Shown here piece after piece: positions 24,269 through 33,250 of a stretch of 64,000 bases of DNA. Numbering within the stretch: position 1 is the first letter of the stretch; every line of letters starts with the position of its first letter. The notes beneath the pieces are model-generated. The model did no database searches. It was not told the DNA's origin and saw only the letters and a list, made by a program, of their open reading frames with translations. The translations under genes and the position numbers were made by a program. Source of the DNA: Zestosphaera sp. (GTDB lineage: Archaea; Thermoproteota; Thermoprotei_A; Sulfolobales; NBVN01); assembly GCA_038843015.1 (NCBI GenBank), contig JAWBSH010000002.1, positions 1 through 64,000 of the forward strand, given 5' to 3'.

Positions 24269-25483
24269 CTACTCGTACCTCAGAGCAGTCGCTGGAGGTA
24301 TTTTAGCAGCTCTGTAAGCAGGCAGTGTCCCGCCCACGACGCCGACCGCCACAGTTATGAAGACTGTAGTCAGTATCAAATCTACGGTTATCTCTGGGTT
24401 AGCCACTATGACTAACCCACTACTACCAGCAGATATTGTGAGACCTCTTGATGAGAGGACGTGAGCCCCTACAACACCAGATCCTATGCCTATAGCGCCT
24501 CCTATCAAAGACATTATTATAGACTCAGCCAGTATCATGAAGACTACCTGCTTGTCTGTGAAGCCCAAAGCTTTTAAAACACCTATCTCACGCGTCCTCT
24601 CAATAACTGAGGTAATCATTGTTGACGCAGTCCCCGCCACAGCCACCGCGAAAGCCGAGAGAGAAGCAGAGAAAACTATAAAATCTAGTGCTGCAGTTAC
24701 TGAAGCAACAGTTCTAGCTATCTGCTGGAAAGCCACTACCGTCACCTTATCTTGATAAACTTCTCTAATTTTTCTAGTCAGCACATCAACTAGTGAGGGG
24801 TCCTTAGCTACTATGAAAATACCTGACACATCCTTTATGTTGAGGATGGAGGGACCACTCCTCACAGGCAAGAAGACCGTCTGGTCCGGCGACACGAAAG
24901 CAGCACCACCAAACTCTTTAAGGATTCCCTTAACTCTAAGTGAGACTTTCCTCAAGTTGAGCTTGCCGCCACTCAATACCTCAACTATGTTGATCGTGAT
25001 GACATCACCGACATCAAACAACTTAGTGTTTGAAGTAGTTGAGTACGCTATAGAGTGGCCTATCACGCAGTAAGTCGTCTCTACATCGAGGGGGAACTCA
25101 CCCTCATCTAACTCTAGATTACCTATAGCTTTAGTTAAGATAGACGCGTCTACAGCATATATAAACACATTCTTCCTGCCCTCAACAGTCTGTATGAACC
25201 CCTGCGTAGAATAAAAAGGCTCTGCTTCACTAACCTCATCAAGACTCCTTATATAGTCTAAATCACTACTAGTAAGTCTGTATCTCTCGGAAGGTAATAC
25301 AACTACGGTGTTCTGACCTAAAGCCAGTATAGCGCTCTCAACGTAATTAGCATACCCCCTCACAGTAGAGGTCATCATCACTAGAGCTAGAGGACCTATA
25401 GATATTCCGATTATAGTTAATACAGCTCTAAACTTCTTCTCAGTCAACACCTTCATAGCGTACCTGAATATATCTCTAAGCAC
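24269..25483 (-). CDS. MacB-like ABC transporter permease (FtsX domain)
   Basis: This 404-residue protein has the MacB layout. There is one N-terminal membrane helix (about residues 20-40), a large extracellular domain (about 45-255) and three C-terminal helices forming the FtsX domain. The family motif ERTREIGVLKALGFTDKQV stands between the helices. The C-terminus is AYRAAKIPPATALRYE, the typical permease end. The gene begins two bases after the 1197-residue surface protein gene. It should work with the ATPase at 29438. Confidence 0.9.
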   Translation of the reverse strand: MLRDIFRYAMKVLTEKKFRAVLTIIGISIGPLALVMMTSTVRGYANYVESAILALGQNTVVVLPSERYRLTSSDLDYIRSLDEVSEAEPFYSTQGFIQTVEGRKNVFIYAVDASILTKAIGNLELDEGEFPLDVETTYCVIGHSIAYSTTSNTKLFDVGDVITINIVEVLSGGKLNLRKVSLRVKGILKEFGGAAFVSPDQTVFLPVRSGPSILNIKDVSGIFIVAKDPSLVDVLTRKIREVYQDKVTVVAFQQIARTVASVTAALDFIVFSASLSAFAVAVAGTASTMITSVIERTREIGVLKALGFTDKQVVFMILAESIIMSLIGGAIGIGSGVVGAHVLSSRGLTISAGSSGLVIVANPEITVDLILTTVFITVAVGVVGGTLPAYRAAKIPPATALRYE

Positions 25484-25485
25484 TA

Positions 25486-28400
25486 CTATTCCCTCACTTG
25501 AGGTATGGGGTGCGTCTTCAGATACCTGTAGAGGATAAACGCTACAAGACCTAAGAACACTATGACAGCAACCATAATGCCGTATCTCAGTAGGTCAGCT
25601 GGTTGTTGGGGTGGAGGAGTGGTAGTCTGAGTAATTAACTGAGTCACTCCAAATTCTCTGCTCAAGACTTCGACTTCATTATATGGGTTCCTGTAGCTTA
25701 GCAACAACTTAACAGACTCAACGTAAGTCCCGGTCTCAAGATAGATAGCAAAGCTAGTCTGTGAAGAAGGGTCTAAGTCTCCTATGAAGATTTCCTCACC
25801 TTCTCTACCACCACCTACCAGCTTAGCTGTTATCCTCTGTGCTTGAGCATTACCCACGTTTATTAAAGTACAGGAGAGCCTCACCAACCCATTAGAATAT
25901 GATACCTTAACGTCAGACAGCATGAATTTTATGAAGGGCTCGATACTTACGGTGAAAGAAGTATTAATTACCTGCCTCAATCCGTTAGACGTTGTGTAAA
26001 TCACGGTAGCCATGAAGGGTATGTTACCGTAAGTTATGGGAACTGGGATTTGAGCTGAGGGCAACGGGTTTAAGTAAACAGGTATGCTAACCGAGGTAAT
26101 CACGCCAGGCTCTAACCTACTAATATAGGTCGGAGTCGACTTAGGAATGAGTACGTAGCTACCGTACGGGTACACAGCTAAGTACACATTGTAGGCAGGC
26201 GCCGTACCCAAATTCAGAATCTTGAGAGTCATGTTAGTCTCCCTGGAATCTCTGAAGTTTAAGGAATCCTCGCTCCACACCTGAATAAGTATTGGCGACC
26301 CAAGAACACTTAGAGGGACTTTCAACTCCTGCGTTCTGATATTATCCCAGTGATCAACAAACGAAAGCGTCATCTCAGCATAGTAAATACCGGGAGCCAC
26401 GGAAAGCACGTTAATCGGTATCACGAAGTATACGAAATCACCTTTACCAAACTGGGCTTGAAGAGGTGTTTGAGCCCCTAACAACTGAGTATAGTATCTC
26501 AGTAAGTCCTGCACGTTACCGAGTTGCTGCACAGGTATCTGAGGTAAGGAAGAGGTAGCAGCTACTCTAACCCTACTCTCGTTATTAATTGAAGAAACGA
26601 AACCCTCAGGCAGTGCTACGTCAGCTACAAGACCCCTAATAGACGGGTACTCAGAATTCCTCATAACAACAACTAAGACGTTCCCGTAAGTCCCAGGCTC
26701 TGCCGGTCTCCCAGCCCACGAAGTACTCACCAACTCCACACCTAAAGAAACGTCGTTGACTAAAACAGGCAACGTAACCTCCTCCACCACACCCAACCCC
26801 TCACCGCCAGAATTAACTAAGTAGAAGAGCCTCACAACGCTGCTGTACCAACCAGGACTCACATCACCTACATTAAGCGCGAAACTCAGCTGAAGAACTT
26901 GATTTGACGGCACAGGTCCCGAGACGTAAGCCTTATTAAGGCCCTTACTAGCAGTGAATCCTTCAGGCAACACTAACTCAGCATAGACTGAAGATATGGT
27001 GTATGGGTAATGGTTTATTAAGTAAACCACGTAAGTAGCGTTTTGTGTGTTGGGATACACAGGATTATTGTTAACCCACCCAAAGCTAATCACGCTTAAT
27101 CCTCCCAGAGAGCTTGGCGGGTAAGTACTCAAAGGAACTCTAACTACGTAGTCTGTCGTGACCGGTATGTAAGAACCATAAACTGTTATGTAGTAAGTAA
27201 CCTTAATGACCAGAACTAACGTATCCGCGCTAAACCCACTCAAGTTCAGGTAAGGAACTAGCCTACACGAAGACCCTGGACTCAAGTACGTAGAACACAC
27301 GCCCTCACCATCAACGACTGCCACACCATCAGGTCCTGATACCTTGAGGTAAACGTAGCTAGCCCCGTACCTGCCCAAATTCGTTAATTCTACGTGTAGC
27401 GGGTAAAGCTTCTCTAAACCGTAAGATACTGTAGGCGCTGTCGCCCCCCACCAAACCTTGCTTAAGACTAGGTCAGCCACATAGTCACGCGGATCTGAAA
27501 TAAAGAACTGGAAGTCTAGAGTAACAGTCCTGTACAGGAGTGAAGCACCCACCCTAACGTCGTAAGTTACTATTAGGGACGCGTTATAGAAGCCCGGGCC
27601 CGCCTCAGGGCCCACATCAATAACTAGCTGAAGAACACAAGTGCTCCCTGGCTGCACCCCAGCCAAGCAAGTCCCTCCAACAGACTTAACCTGAATAAAG
27701 TCAGGAAGTAGCGGATTCACGTATAGCGGCGTAAGAATGTCTTGACCGAAATTACTTAATCTAATAGATAACGTTATGTCTCTTGATGTAGGGAGTGCTT
27801 CAGCAGCGCTTCCCTGATAACTCCACTCAACCCAACCAATCCTCAGCACGTCTTCAGACACTAAAGTTGCAGTGACGTTTAAAGTTAGGTTAAACCAGAA
27901 CTCAGAACCTCGATAAGTAGCTAATCCCTCAAGAGAGACCTCAGCCACTATAACGTCTCCTAGATACCCAGACATGTTAGTCACTATATTACTGAAAGTC
28001 AGCGTAGCTATGTTACCGTAACTCAGCGGCGTTTCAAGCGTTGCTACTACGTAGTTCCTCCCATCTCTTGATTTGAGTCCTTCAGGGAGCTTGAGTACAG
28101 CAACCAGAGAGTTTATTGTTGATAGGTCCCTATTCTGTAGCGTCACAAACATAGTTAGTGAGCGACCCTCACTATACGCAGCACCATAACTCCACCCACT
28201 ATCAACAACTACAATATTTGGTGCTTCAGGGACCTCAACAACTACTGTGAAGCTCAAGCTCGTGCTAGACTCGTAAGTAACCCCATCTTCAGTTCTGGAA
28301 GTCACGTTGATTCTCAAGAAACCCTCATAAGAACCTGGGCTTGTTGAGAGTGGCACATCAACACCCCCAACTACTAGAACATACGTGCTACCCTCAGGTA

Positions 28401-29079
28401 TCGCAGGCACTTCAACCCTAACTTCTTCAGGCATTAAGGGAGACTGCAGTGTGAGAATCCCGTAACCACTCAGAACCTCTGAGTTGCCGGAGTTCTTTAT
28501 GCGCACATTTAGTGTAGCACCCTGCGTTCCCGGAAAAACACGAGCGGACCACCAAACGTCAACCACAGATAACTCAACCTCAGGATATTCACTCACGTTA
28601 ACGTATACAGTGAACCACACGTACCTAAGAATTTCGTCAGACCCGTTGAAGACTCTGTAAGTCACGTTAAGTCCTAGAGCGTAACTACCTGGCAATACGT
28701 AGTCGTCTATATTGAGTCTAGTCCCTATTAAGAAAACCTCTCCTGGGGCGAACTCGTAAGTCCAAGACCCGTTAACAGAGTACGCCGAAACACACGAAGA
28801 AAGTCCTGCCGAGAAATGAAAGCCTTCCGGCAAGCTAAAGCACCCTTGAACACCTCTTATACTAGAAGCCTCATCATTCCTTATCTCAACAGACACTCCA
28901 ACATTCCTGCTACTAGGATAAACCGACGCACCGCCCGCAGCATTACGTTGTGTTGTAGTAACAAGCGTGAGCCCTGGTGAATCTCCTGAAACTCTTATAG
29001 CTAGCGGCAGACCTGAAACTATAGATAAAGTCAGCAGAGTTAGAAACAAGCAAGAGTTAACTAGCCTCACCCTCCTCAA
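25486..29079 (-). CDS. Giant surface protein with repeated Ig-like (CARDB/NEW3-like) domains
   Basis: This 1197-residue protein has an N-terminal signal segment and a single C-terminal membrane helix (about residues 1168-1188). The rest consists of about seven to eight tandem beta-sandwich units of roughly 130-150 residues. These units share phrases such as VSLRN/VELTNLG, LPEGF and PGSYxxxLxVTY, the style of alpha-galactosidase NEW3 and CARDB domains. It lies between the ATPase and the permease of a MacB-like system and almost touches the permease gene. It may be an external subunit or cargo adaptor of that system. Such repeats usually bind other surface proteins. Confidence 0.72.
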   Translation of the reverse strand: MRRVRLVNSCLFLTLLTLSIVSGLPLAIRVSGDSPGLTLVTTTQRNAAGGASVYPSSRNVGVSVEIRNDEASSIRGVQGCFSLPEGFHFSAGLSSCVSAYSVNGSWTYEFAPGEVFLIGTRLNIDDYVLPGSYALGLNVTYRVFNGSDEILRYVWFTVYVNVSEYPEVELSVVDVWWSARVFPGTQGATLNVRIKNSGNSEVLSGYGILTLQSPLMPEEVRVEVPAIPEGSTYVLVVGGVDVPLSTSPGSYEGFLRINVTSRTEDGVTYESSTSLSFTVVVEVPEAPNIVVVDSGWSYGAAYSEGRSLTMFVTLQNRDLSTINSLVAVLKLPEGLKSRDGRNYVVATLETPLSYGNIATLTFSNIVTNMSGYLGDVIVAEVSLEGLATYRGSEFWFNLTLNVTATLVSEDVLRIGWVEWSYQGSAAEALPTSRDITLSIRLSNFGQDILTPLYVNPLLPDFIQVKSVGGTCLAGVQPGSTCVLQLVIDVGPEAGPGFYNASLIVTYDVRVGASLLYRTVTLDFQFFISDPRDYVADLVLSKVWWGATAPTVSYGLEKLYPLHVELTNLGRYGASYVYLKVSGPDGVAVVDGEGVCSTYLSPGSSCRLVPYLNLSGFSADTLVLVIKVTYYITVYGSYIPVTTDYVVRVPLSTYPPSSLGGLSVISFGWVNNNPVYPNTQNATYVVYLINHYPYTISSVYAELVLPEGFTASKGLNKAYVSGPVPSNQVLQLSFALNVGDVSPGWYSSVVRLFYLVNSGGEGLGVVEEVTLPVLVNDVSLGVELVSTSWAGRPAEPGTYGNVLVVVMRNSEYPSIRGLVADVALPEGFVSSINNESRVRVAATSSLPQIPVQQLGNVQDLLRYYTQLLGAQTPLQAQFGKGDFVYFVIPINVLSVAPGIYYAEMTLSFVDHWDNIRTQELKVPLSVLGSPILIQVWSEDSLNFRDSRETNMTLKILNLGTAPAYNVYLAVYPYGSYVLIPKSTPTYISRLEPGVITSVSIPVYLNPLPSAQIPVPITYGNIPFMATVIYTTSNGLRQVINTSFTVSIEPFIKFMLSDVKVSYSNGLVRLSCTLINVGNAQAQRITAKLVGGGREGEEIFIGDLDPSSQTSFAIYLETGTYVESVKLLLSYRNPYNEVEVLSREFGVTQLITQTTTPPPQQPADLLRYGIMVAVIVFLGLVAFILYRYLKTHPIPQVRE

Positions 29080-29162
29080 CTAAGCCACCTCAATTAGACA
29101 CTAACCCCAGAAGTTAAAAACACTGATTACCAGGAAGTAATGCCTAGCGCAACTGTTTTGGG

Positions 29163-29173
29163 TTTTATAAAGG
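29163..29173 (+). promoter_or_regulatory. TATA box in a gene-free gap
   Basis: TTTTATAAAGG is a near-ideal archaeal TATA element. It points rightward into a region without a reading frame but with several strong hairpins, which places transcription start at about 29192. Confidence 0.5.
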
Positions 29174-29191
29174 TTTGTAAGGGGTTGATGT

Positions 29192-29400
29192 AGGTTATTT
29201 TATTGTGGGTTGAGCTCGCTCACGATGTGAGTGTGTAGTGAAGACTCGAGTGGGTGGGCACCTAAAGCCAGGATGTGGGGGTTTCCCCACAGCTGTGAGC
29301 CAAATGAGGGTGAGCTGTGGGTGGGGTTACCCTGAAAGGGTAAAGACTAATGATAAGACCTCCAATGAAAGGAGGTCTAAGGTCTATGAAGCCAAGGGTC
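29192..29400 (+). ncRNA. Candidate structured RNA (possibly a degraded tnpB/omega-RNA end)
   Basis: Perfect hairpins are CTCAC/GTGAG (29219-29231), TGTGGGG/CCCCACA (29274-29291), TTACCC/GGGTAA (29327-29343) and AGACCTCC/GGAGGTCT (29356-29378). A competing helix, CCCACAGCT (29286-29294) with AGCTGTGGG (29313-29321), excludes the second hairpin. A TATA box lies about 25 bases upstream of the presumed 5' end. In two frames the DNA also reads weakly like a transposase tail (for example KARMWGFPHSCEPNEGE), so it may be a relic of an IS605-type guide RNA. It fills the gap 29080-29437 together with its promoter. Confidence 0.42.
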
Positions 29401-29437
29401 GACAACAAACATGAAACTCAAACCCCCTACACGGAAC

Positions 29438-30172
29438 TCACTTTATCTCCTTATATAGGAGACACTCACTCTTAGAAGGGATTCGTAAGTCCTTAATGAC
29501 GCCATCTCTTATTACGTATATTTTGCTAGCACAGTTAGCTACTTCAGGGTCGTGCGTCACTATAACGATAGTCTGACCCTCCATATTCAGTCTAGTGAAA
29601 GTCTCTACGACTGTTCTGGCTGACGCCCTATCTAGGTTTCCCGTAGGCTCGTCAGCCAGTATTATTTCAGGGTTGTTTACTAAGGCTCTAGCAATAGCTA
29701 CTCTCTGTTGCTGACCCCCAGATAATTGAGTCGGTTTCTTGGCAAGCCACTCACTCTCACCACCAGCTGCTTTAAGAGCTTTTAAAATCATTTCGCGCCT
29801 TAAGCGAGGGGGTACTCCAGCAGGCATAAGAGGTAATTCTATGTTCTCGTATACACTCATGCGAGCGACTAGGTTGAACTGCTGGAAAACAAAACCTATC
29901 TTCCTGTTCCTAAGCCTGGCTAACTCATCTGAAGGCAGTGCTGACACGTCAACACCGTCTATATACACCTTACCCTTAGTAGGTCTGTCAAGTAAGCCAA
30001 TAATGTTTAGTAGGGTAGTCTTGCCTGAGCCTGAAGGACCCATTATAGCTATGAACTCACCTCTCAAAATACTTAAATTGACCCCCTTCAAAGCCCAAGT
30101 AACTATGTCACCTACTCTATAGGCCTTCCACACATCAACTAACTGCATTATTACCTCTGTCTTGCTACTCAC
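29438..30172 (-). CDS. MacB/LolD-like ABC transporter ATP-binding protein
   Basis: This 244-residue ATPase has Walker A GPSGSGKTT, a canonical signature LSGGQQQRVAIARAL and Walker B IILADEPTGNLDRASA. Together these are diagnostic of the MacB/LolD/FtsE group. The probable partners are the FtsX-domain permease (24269) and the large surface protein (25486). A 358-base gap with the structured RNA candidate separates it from them, an unusual break in such an operon. Cargo is unknown. Confidence 0.92.
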   Translation of the reverse strand: MSSKTEVIMQLVDVWKAYRVGDIVTWALKGVNLSILRGEFIAIMGPSGSGKTTLLNIIGLLDRPTKGKVYIDGVDVSALPSDELARLRNRKIGFVFQQFNLVARMSVYENIELPLMPAGVPPRLRREMILKALKAAGGESEWLAKKPTQLSGGQQQRVAIARALVNNPEIILADEPTGNLDRASARTVVETFTRLNMEGQTIVIVTHDPEVANCASKIYVIRDGVIKDLRIPSKSECLLYKEIK

Positions 30173-30281
30173 TCCTCCTTACCCTATCCATTAAGAACTA
30201 TAAACTCATAAAAATCGAGATATCAAGTCAGGTATTAAACAACGTTTTAAGCCACACTTAATCGTTATGTTGGTGGTCTCT

Positions 30282-30557
30282 ATGGAGGTAATCATAGCGC
30301 TGATTGCCGGAATACTCGTAGGCACCTTACTAGGCAGAGCTCTAAGCAACAAAGAAAAGAATTTACTCACGAGCATTGTAAGCAAGACAACACTCTTCTT
30401 AACATACGCTCTGGTGTTCGTTATCGGGTTAAGAATTTCCCAGATCTTGCCAGACATAATAACGAGAGGTCAGCAAGTAGTCTTAGTCGTCATAGCGTTC
30501 TCAACGATACCTGCCGTACTCAGTCTAGCGATCTCGTACTTAACGCTGAGGAGCTGA
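30282..30557 (+). CDS. lysO: LysO-type exporter, N-terminal part (separate gene)
   Basis: This protein of about 91 residues has three membrane helices and matches the N-terminal (about 100-residue) part of LysO/DUF340 lysine exporters, which are a single chain of about 300 residues in E. coli. I prefer the ATG at 30282 to the one at 30267. A TATA-like GTTTTAAG at 30244-30251 puts transcription start near 30272, and a GGTGGT precedes this ATG. The stop is followed six bases later by a second gene for the rest of the protein. Confidence 0.72.
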   Translation: MEVIIALIAGILVGTLLGRALSNKEKNLLTSIVSKTTLFLTYALVFVIGLRISQILPDIITRGQQVVLVVIAFSTIPAVLSLAISYLTLRS

Positions 30558-30563
30558 CCAGCA

Positions 30564-31163
30564 ATGCTTAAAAAACTCGAGTCTTCGAGACTCACTCTAT
30601 TGTTCGCGGCAGGATTAATCACGGGTCTAGCTACTAACCTCAGAGTAGGTGAGGAGATTCTATGGACTACTTTATTGTGCTTAATATTCGCGGTAGGACT
30701 CTCTATGGGCCTAGAAATAAATAAGATTGCGTCAATGAGTAGAGAGAAGATCTCTTGGGGGCTTAAGCTGATTCTAGCCACCCTCACAGGCTCCTTAACA
30801 GGCGGCGCAGTAATCTACTTGCTAATCGGTGAACCAGCACTGAAGTATTCACTAGCAATCTCCGCAGGCATGGGCTGGTATAGCTTTACTGGAACGTACT
30901 TAGCGAGTATAGATCCCTATCTCGGGTTCCTCGGGTACTTATCTAATATTCTGCGCGAGGTCTACACCTACATCACGTACCCCCTACTAGCTAAGAAGCT
31001 GAGGTACTCTTCAATAAGCTTGGGAGGTGCTACGACGATGGACACCACATTACCAGTAATAGCGTCTGTAGGAGGCTCTGAAGCAGGAATCATAGCGTTC
31101 ATACACGGAGCCTTCTTAACTCTCCTAATACCTATAATAGTGTCTGCACTAGCCTCAACATAA
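30564..31163 (+). CDS. lysO: LysO-type exporter, C-terminal part (DUF340)
   Basis: This 199-residue membrane protein has the strongly conserved DUF340 blocks LSISAGMGWYSFTGTYL-like (SLAISAGMGWYSFTG) and GGATTMDTTLPVIASVGG. It has about six helices and completes the LysO fold when joined to the product of the preceding gene. GAGGAG lies upstream of its ATG. The split is therefore functional and not a recent frameshift. It is expected to export lysine or a related basic compound. Confidence 0.85.
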   Translation: MLKKLESSRLTLLFAAGLITGLATNLRVGEEILWTTLLCLIFAVGLSMGLEINKIASMSREKISWGLKLILATLTGSLTGGAVIYLLIGEPALKYSLAISAGMGWYSFTGTYLASIDPYLGFLGYLSNILREVYTYITYPLLAKKLRYSSISLGGATTMDTTLPVIASVGGSEAGIIAFIHGAFLTLLIPIIVSALAST

Positions 31164-31238
31164 GAACTCAGAACCAGAACATCAAGCTTTACCTAACCCT
31201 TCAAGCCTAACAGCACGGGACTCACATCTAGTCAGTCG

Positions 31239-31790
31239 TCACACCCTAACGTAATTACTGGGTTTCGCGTATACGTTTCCTCCAACGTGAAGCAACACCT
31301 CAGCATCCTCAGTGAGGACGTTCTCCCTGAAGTACTTCTCATCCACATAAACTTTAAGACCCTTAAACACCATTAACGAGTGGTCCTCAAAAAGTAGTTC
31401 GTTAATCAGTACACCCTCGACGTATGCTGGAACACCCTTTATGTGCGGGACTCTAACGACAGAAGAGCTCTCGAGCTCAAAACCCAGCACAGTAAGCTTA
31501 TTCTTTAATTCTTTACCTGAAATACTGCCCGCGCGATGAACTTTCTCAACAAACTTAAACGGCATTATGTTTAGAGTAACTTCCTTGGTCTCCTTGATAT
31601 AGCTATATGTTAGTCTCTCAGGACTTAAAGACACTGAGAAGATGAACGGGTCAACATTCACCGGCATAAACCACGACACGCTACAGCCGTTGACTTCCCC
31701 AGTTCTCGACATACCCACAATGACTGACACGGGTCTCGGGTGCATAACTCTAGCTACGTACCTACCTAAAACCAAGCTAACACCCCACAT
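31239..31790 (-). CDS. Flavin reductase-like domain protein (FMN-binding)
   Basis: This 183-residue protein is of the flavin reductase/DIM6-NTAB type. The family segment HPRPVSVIVGMSRTGEVNG is followed by SWFMPVNVDPFIFSVSLSP and the TYSYIKETKEVTLNI block. It binds FMN and may reduce flavin or act in an unknown redox step. Its ATG begins directly after the stop of the upstream regulator gene, so the two are co-translated. Confidence 0.85.
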   Translation of the reverse strand: MWGVSLVLGRYVARVMHPRPVSVIVGMSRTGEVNGCSVSWFMPVNVDPFIFSVSLSPERLTYSYIKETKEVTLNIMPFKFVEKVHRAGSISGKELKNKLTVLGFELESSSVVRVPHIKGVPAYVEGVLINELLFEDHSLMVFKGLKVYVDEKYFRENVLTEDAEVLLHVGGNVYAKPSNYVRV

Positions 31791-32174
31791 CTACCCAAAT
31801 AGCTTCAGGCATATCTCGCACGAACTCTTCTTAACTCCCTCCTCAACAAGCGAGTGATACTCACATAAGTACCCCCCACGAAGCAACTCTATAGCTAGCT
31901 TGCTAATAGCTAACTCTAAACTCTCCCCACTCAAGCCCCTCTCTTCAATCTCATTAACTAATTCCCTTATCCTGGACTCAGCAAACTGTATGTTACTCAA
32001 GTCAATACTCAGCTTCTTCTGTCTTGAGACATACTTAGAAACTGAAGACTGAGAAACACCTAACAACTCAGAAATCACCAGTTGATTATGCCCGTACTCA
32101 AAATACAGGATTTTAATGATCCGCTTCTTAATAGCGGGAACAACATACTTGCTAGCGAAATCAAATACCCCCAC
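31791..32174 (-). CDS. HTH transcriptional regulator of archaeal type
   Basis: The frame is open to 32216, but the N-terminal 14 residues are hydrophobic and unlike the family, so GTG at 32174 (about 127 residues) is the likelier start. The product begins near FDFASKYVVPAIKKRIIKIL. It has a helix-turn-helix, QLVISELLGVSQSSVSKYVS, and ends with a Cys pair (CEICLKLFG) after CEYH. Such regulators are widespread in archaea. Adjacency to the flavin reductase gene suggests that it controls that gene in response to redox or metal state (inference). Confidence 0.75.
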   Translation of the reverse strand: MGVFDFASKYVVPAIKKRIIKILYFEYGHNQLVISELLGVSQSSVSKYVSRQKKLSIDLSNIQFAESRIRELVNEIEERGLSGESLELAISKLAIELLRGGYLCEYHSLVEEGVKKSSCEICLKLFG

Positions 32175-32301
32175 TTTAATCAAAACAAACACCAATACTA
32201 TTAACGACATCCACACTTATAACTTAGTAAGCACTAGAAGCAAGACACACTCGATACTAGCGTTTTTAACTCTGTTAACGTATAACTATAAGGTGGTGGC
32301 A

Positions 32302-32667
32302 GTGAGTAACAACGTGAGAGAAAAAGTAATCGAAACACTGAAAAATATTTACGACCCAGAAATACCGATCGACATATGGGATCTAGGACTTGTGTACGAC
32401 TTGCAAGTCAGCGAAGAGGGAGACGTTCACGTAGTAATGACTTTAACAGCGCCGGGATGCCCTCTAGCAAACACGTTAGTAATGCTCGTAGAAGACGCTA
32501 TAAGAAGTATTGACGGCGTAAGAAACGTTACTGTAGACTTAACTTTCAACCCGCCGTGGGACCCTAAGAAGATGACTCCAGAAGGCAGAGAACTTTTTAA
32601 GAAGCTGTATGGCTACGACATACTAGAGTACTGGGAGAGCATTTACGGGAAAAAACCCACGGCTTAA
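32302..32667 (+). CDS. MIP18/DUF59 (PaaD-like) iron-sulfur assembly protein
   Basis: The protein of 121 residues starts at GTG after GGTGGT. The upstream in-frame ATG at 32116 adds 62 residues foreign to the family. The DUF59 core is clear: IYDPEIPIDIWDLGLVYDL, MTLTAPGCPLANTLV with its conserved Cys, and VDLTFNPPWDPKKMTPEGR. Family members carry or deliver Fe-S clusters (SufT/PaaD-like). It stands alone, divergent from the regulator and convergent with a membrane protein gene. Confidence 0.9.
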   Translation: MSNNVREKVIETLKNIYDPEIPIDIWDLGLVYDLQVSEEGDVHVVMTLTAPGCPLANTLVMLVEDAIRSIDGVRNVTVDLTFNPPWDPKKMTPEGRELFKKLYGYDILEYWESIYGKKPTA

Positions 32668-32687
32668 AAGCATGCTTAAGTGCGGAG

Positions 32688-33113
32688 CTATACTTGCGGA
32701 AGCCCCGACATAGAAGGCTCTTGCCTTACAGGCGGCTTCCAAGTAAGGCCTAGTATACCCCCGATTAACCCCAGTATAAACCCTATGAAGAATCCGCCAC
32801 CCACCGTGAATAAACTTAAGATCGAGAAGATCAATACTAAGATAGAACCAGTCTTCACTCTCCCCGGATTACCCGAGTAAATCAGGACTGCCCCCACTAT
32901 AATCAAGACCCCGAAAACCAAACCTACAACACCAATAATCGCAATCCAAGTCCCTACGAGTTCCAGCGGATAAGGCATTCCCGGAACTTCTGGAAACTCA
33001 CCACTCACCGAACTCAGCAAACCCGCTGCAACGAACATAATCAAAGCCGTTAAAAGCACTAATATCCCGCTAATTAATGATAAGACAAACGCTGCAGTAG
33101 GTTTCTCACTCAC
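32688..33113 (-). CDS. Four-helix small membrane protein, unknown
   Basis: This is a 141-residue protein with four hydrophobic segments rich in Gly and Ile (about residues 8-32, 48-80, 85-105 and 106-125) and a short Pro-rich tail. The pattern resembles DUF4064-type or similar small archaeal membrane proteins. No functional residue stands out. An AT-rich gap of 137 bases separates it from the AOR gene. Confidence 0.6.
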   Translation of the reverse strand: MSEKPTAAFVLSLISGILVLLTALIMFVAAGLLSSVSGEFPEVPGMPYPLELVGTWIAIIGVVGLVFGVLIIVGAVLIYSGNPGRVKTGSILVLIFSILSLFTVGGGFFIGFILGLIGGILGLTWKPPVRQEPSMSGLPQV

Positions 33114-33250
33114 AGACTATAACACCTCAAATTAATAGTCGCTATTAAATTAATAAAGTCTTTAAAACTATCTCTAAAACTAACAACTCTCTAAGATTAA
33201 TTACTTAATAAAAACTAAATTGCAATTAGATCTTCTTCAGAGAAGAAGAA

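Noticed and set aside
32116-32301. N-terminal extension of 62 residues on the DUF59 protein
   Set aside because: The extension overlaps the divergent regulator gene and is foreign to the family; the GTG at 32302 has a ribosome site.
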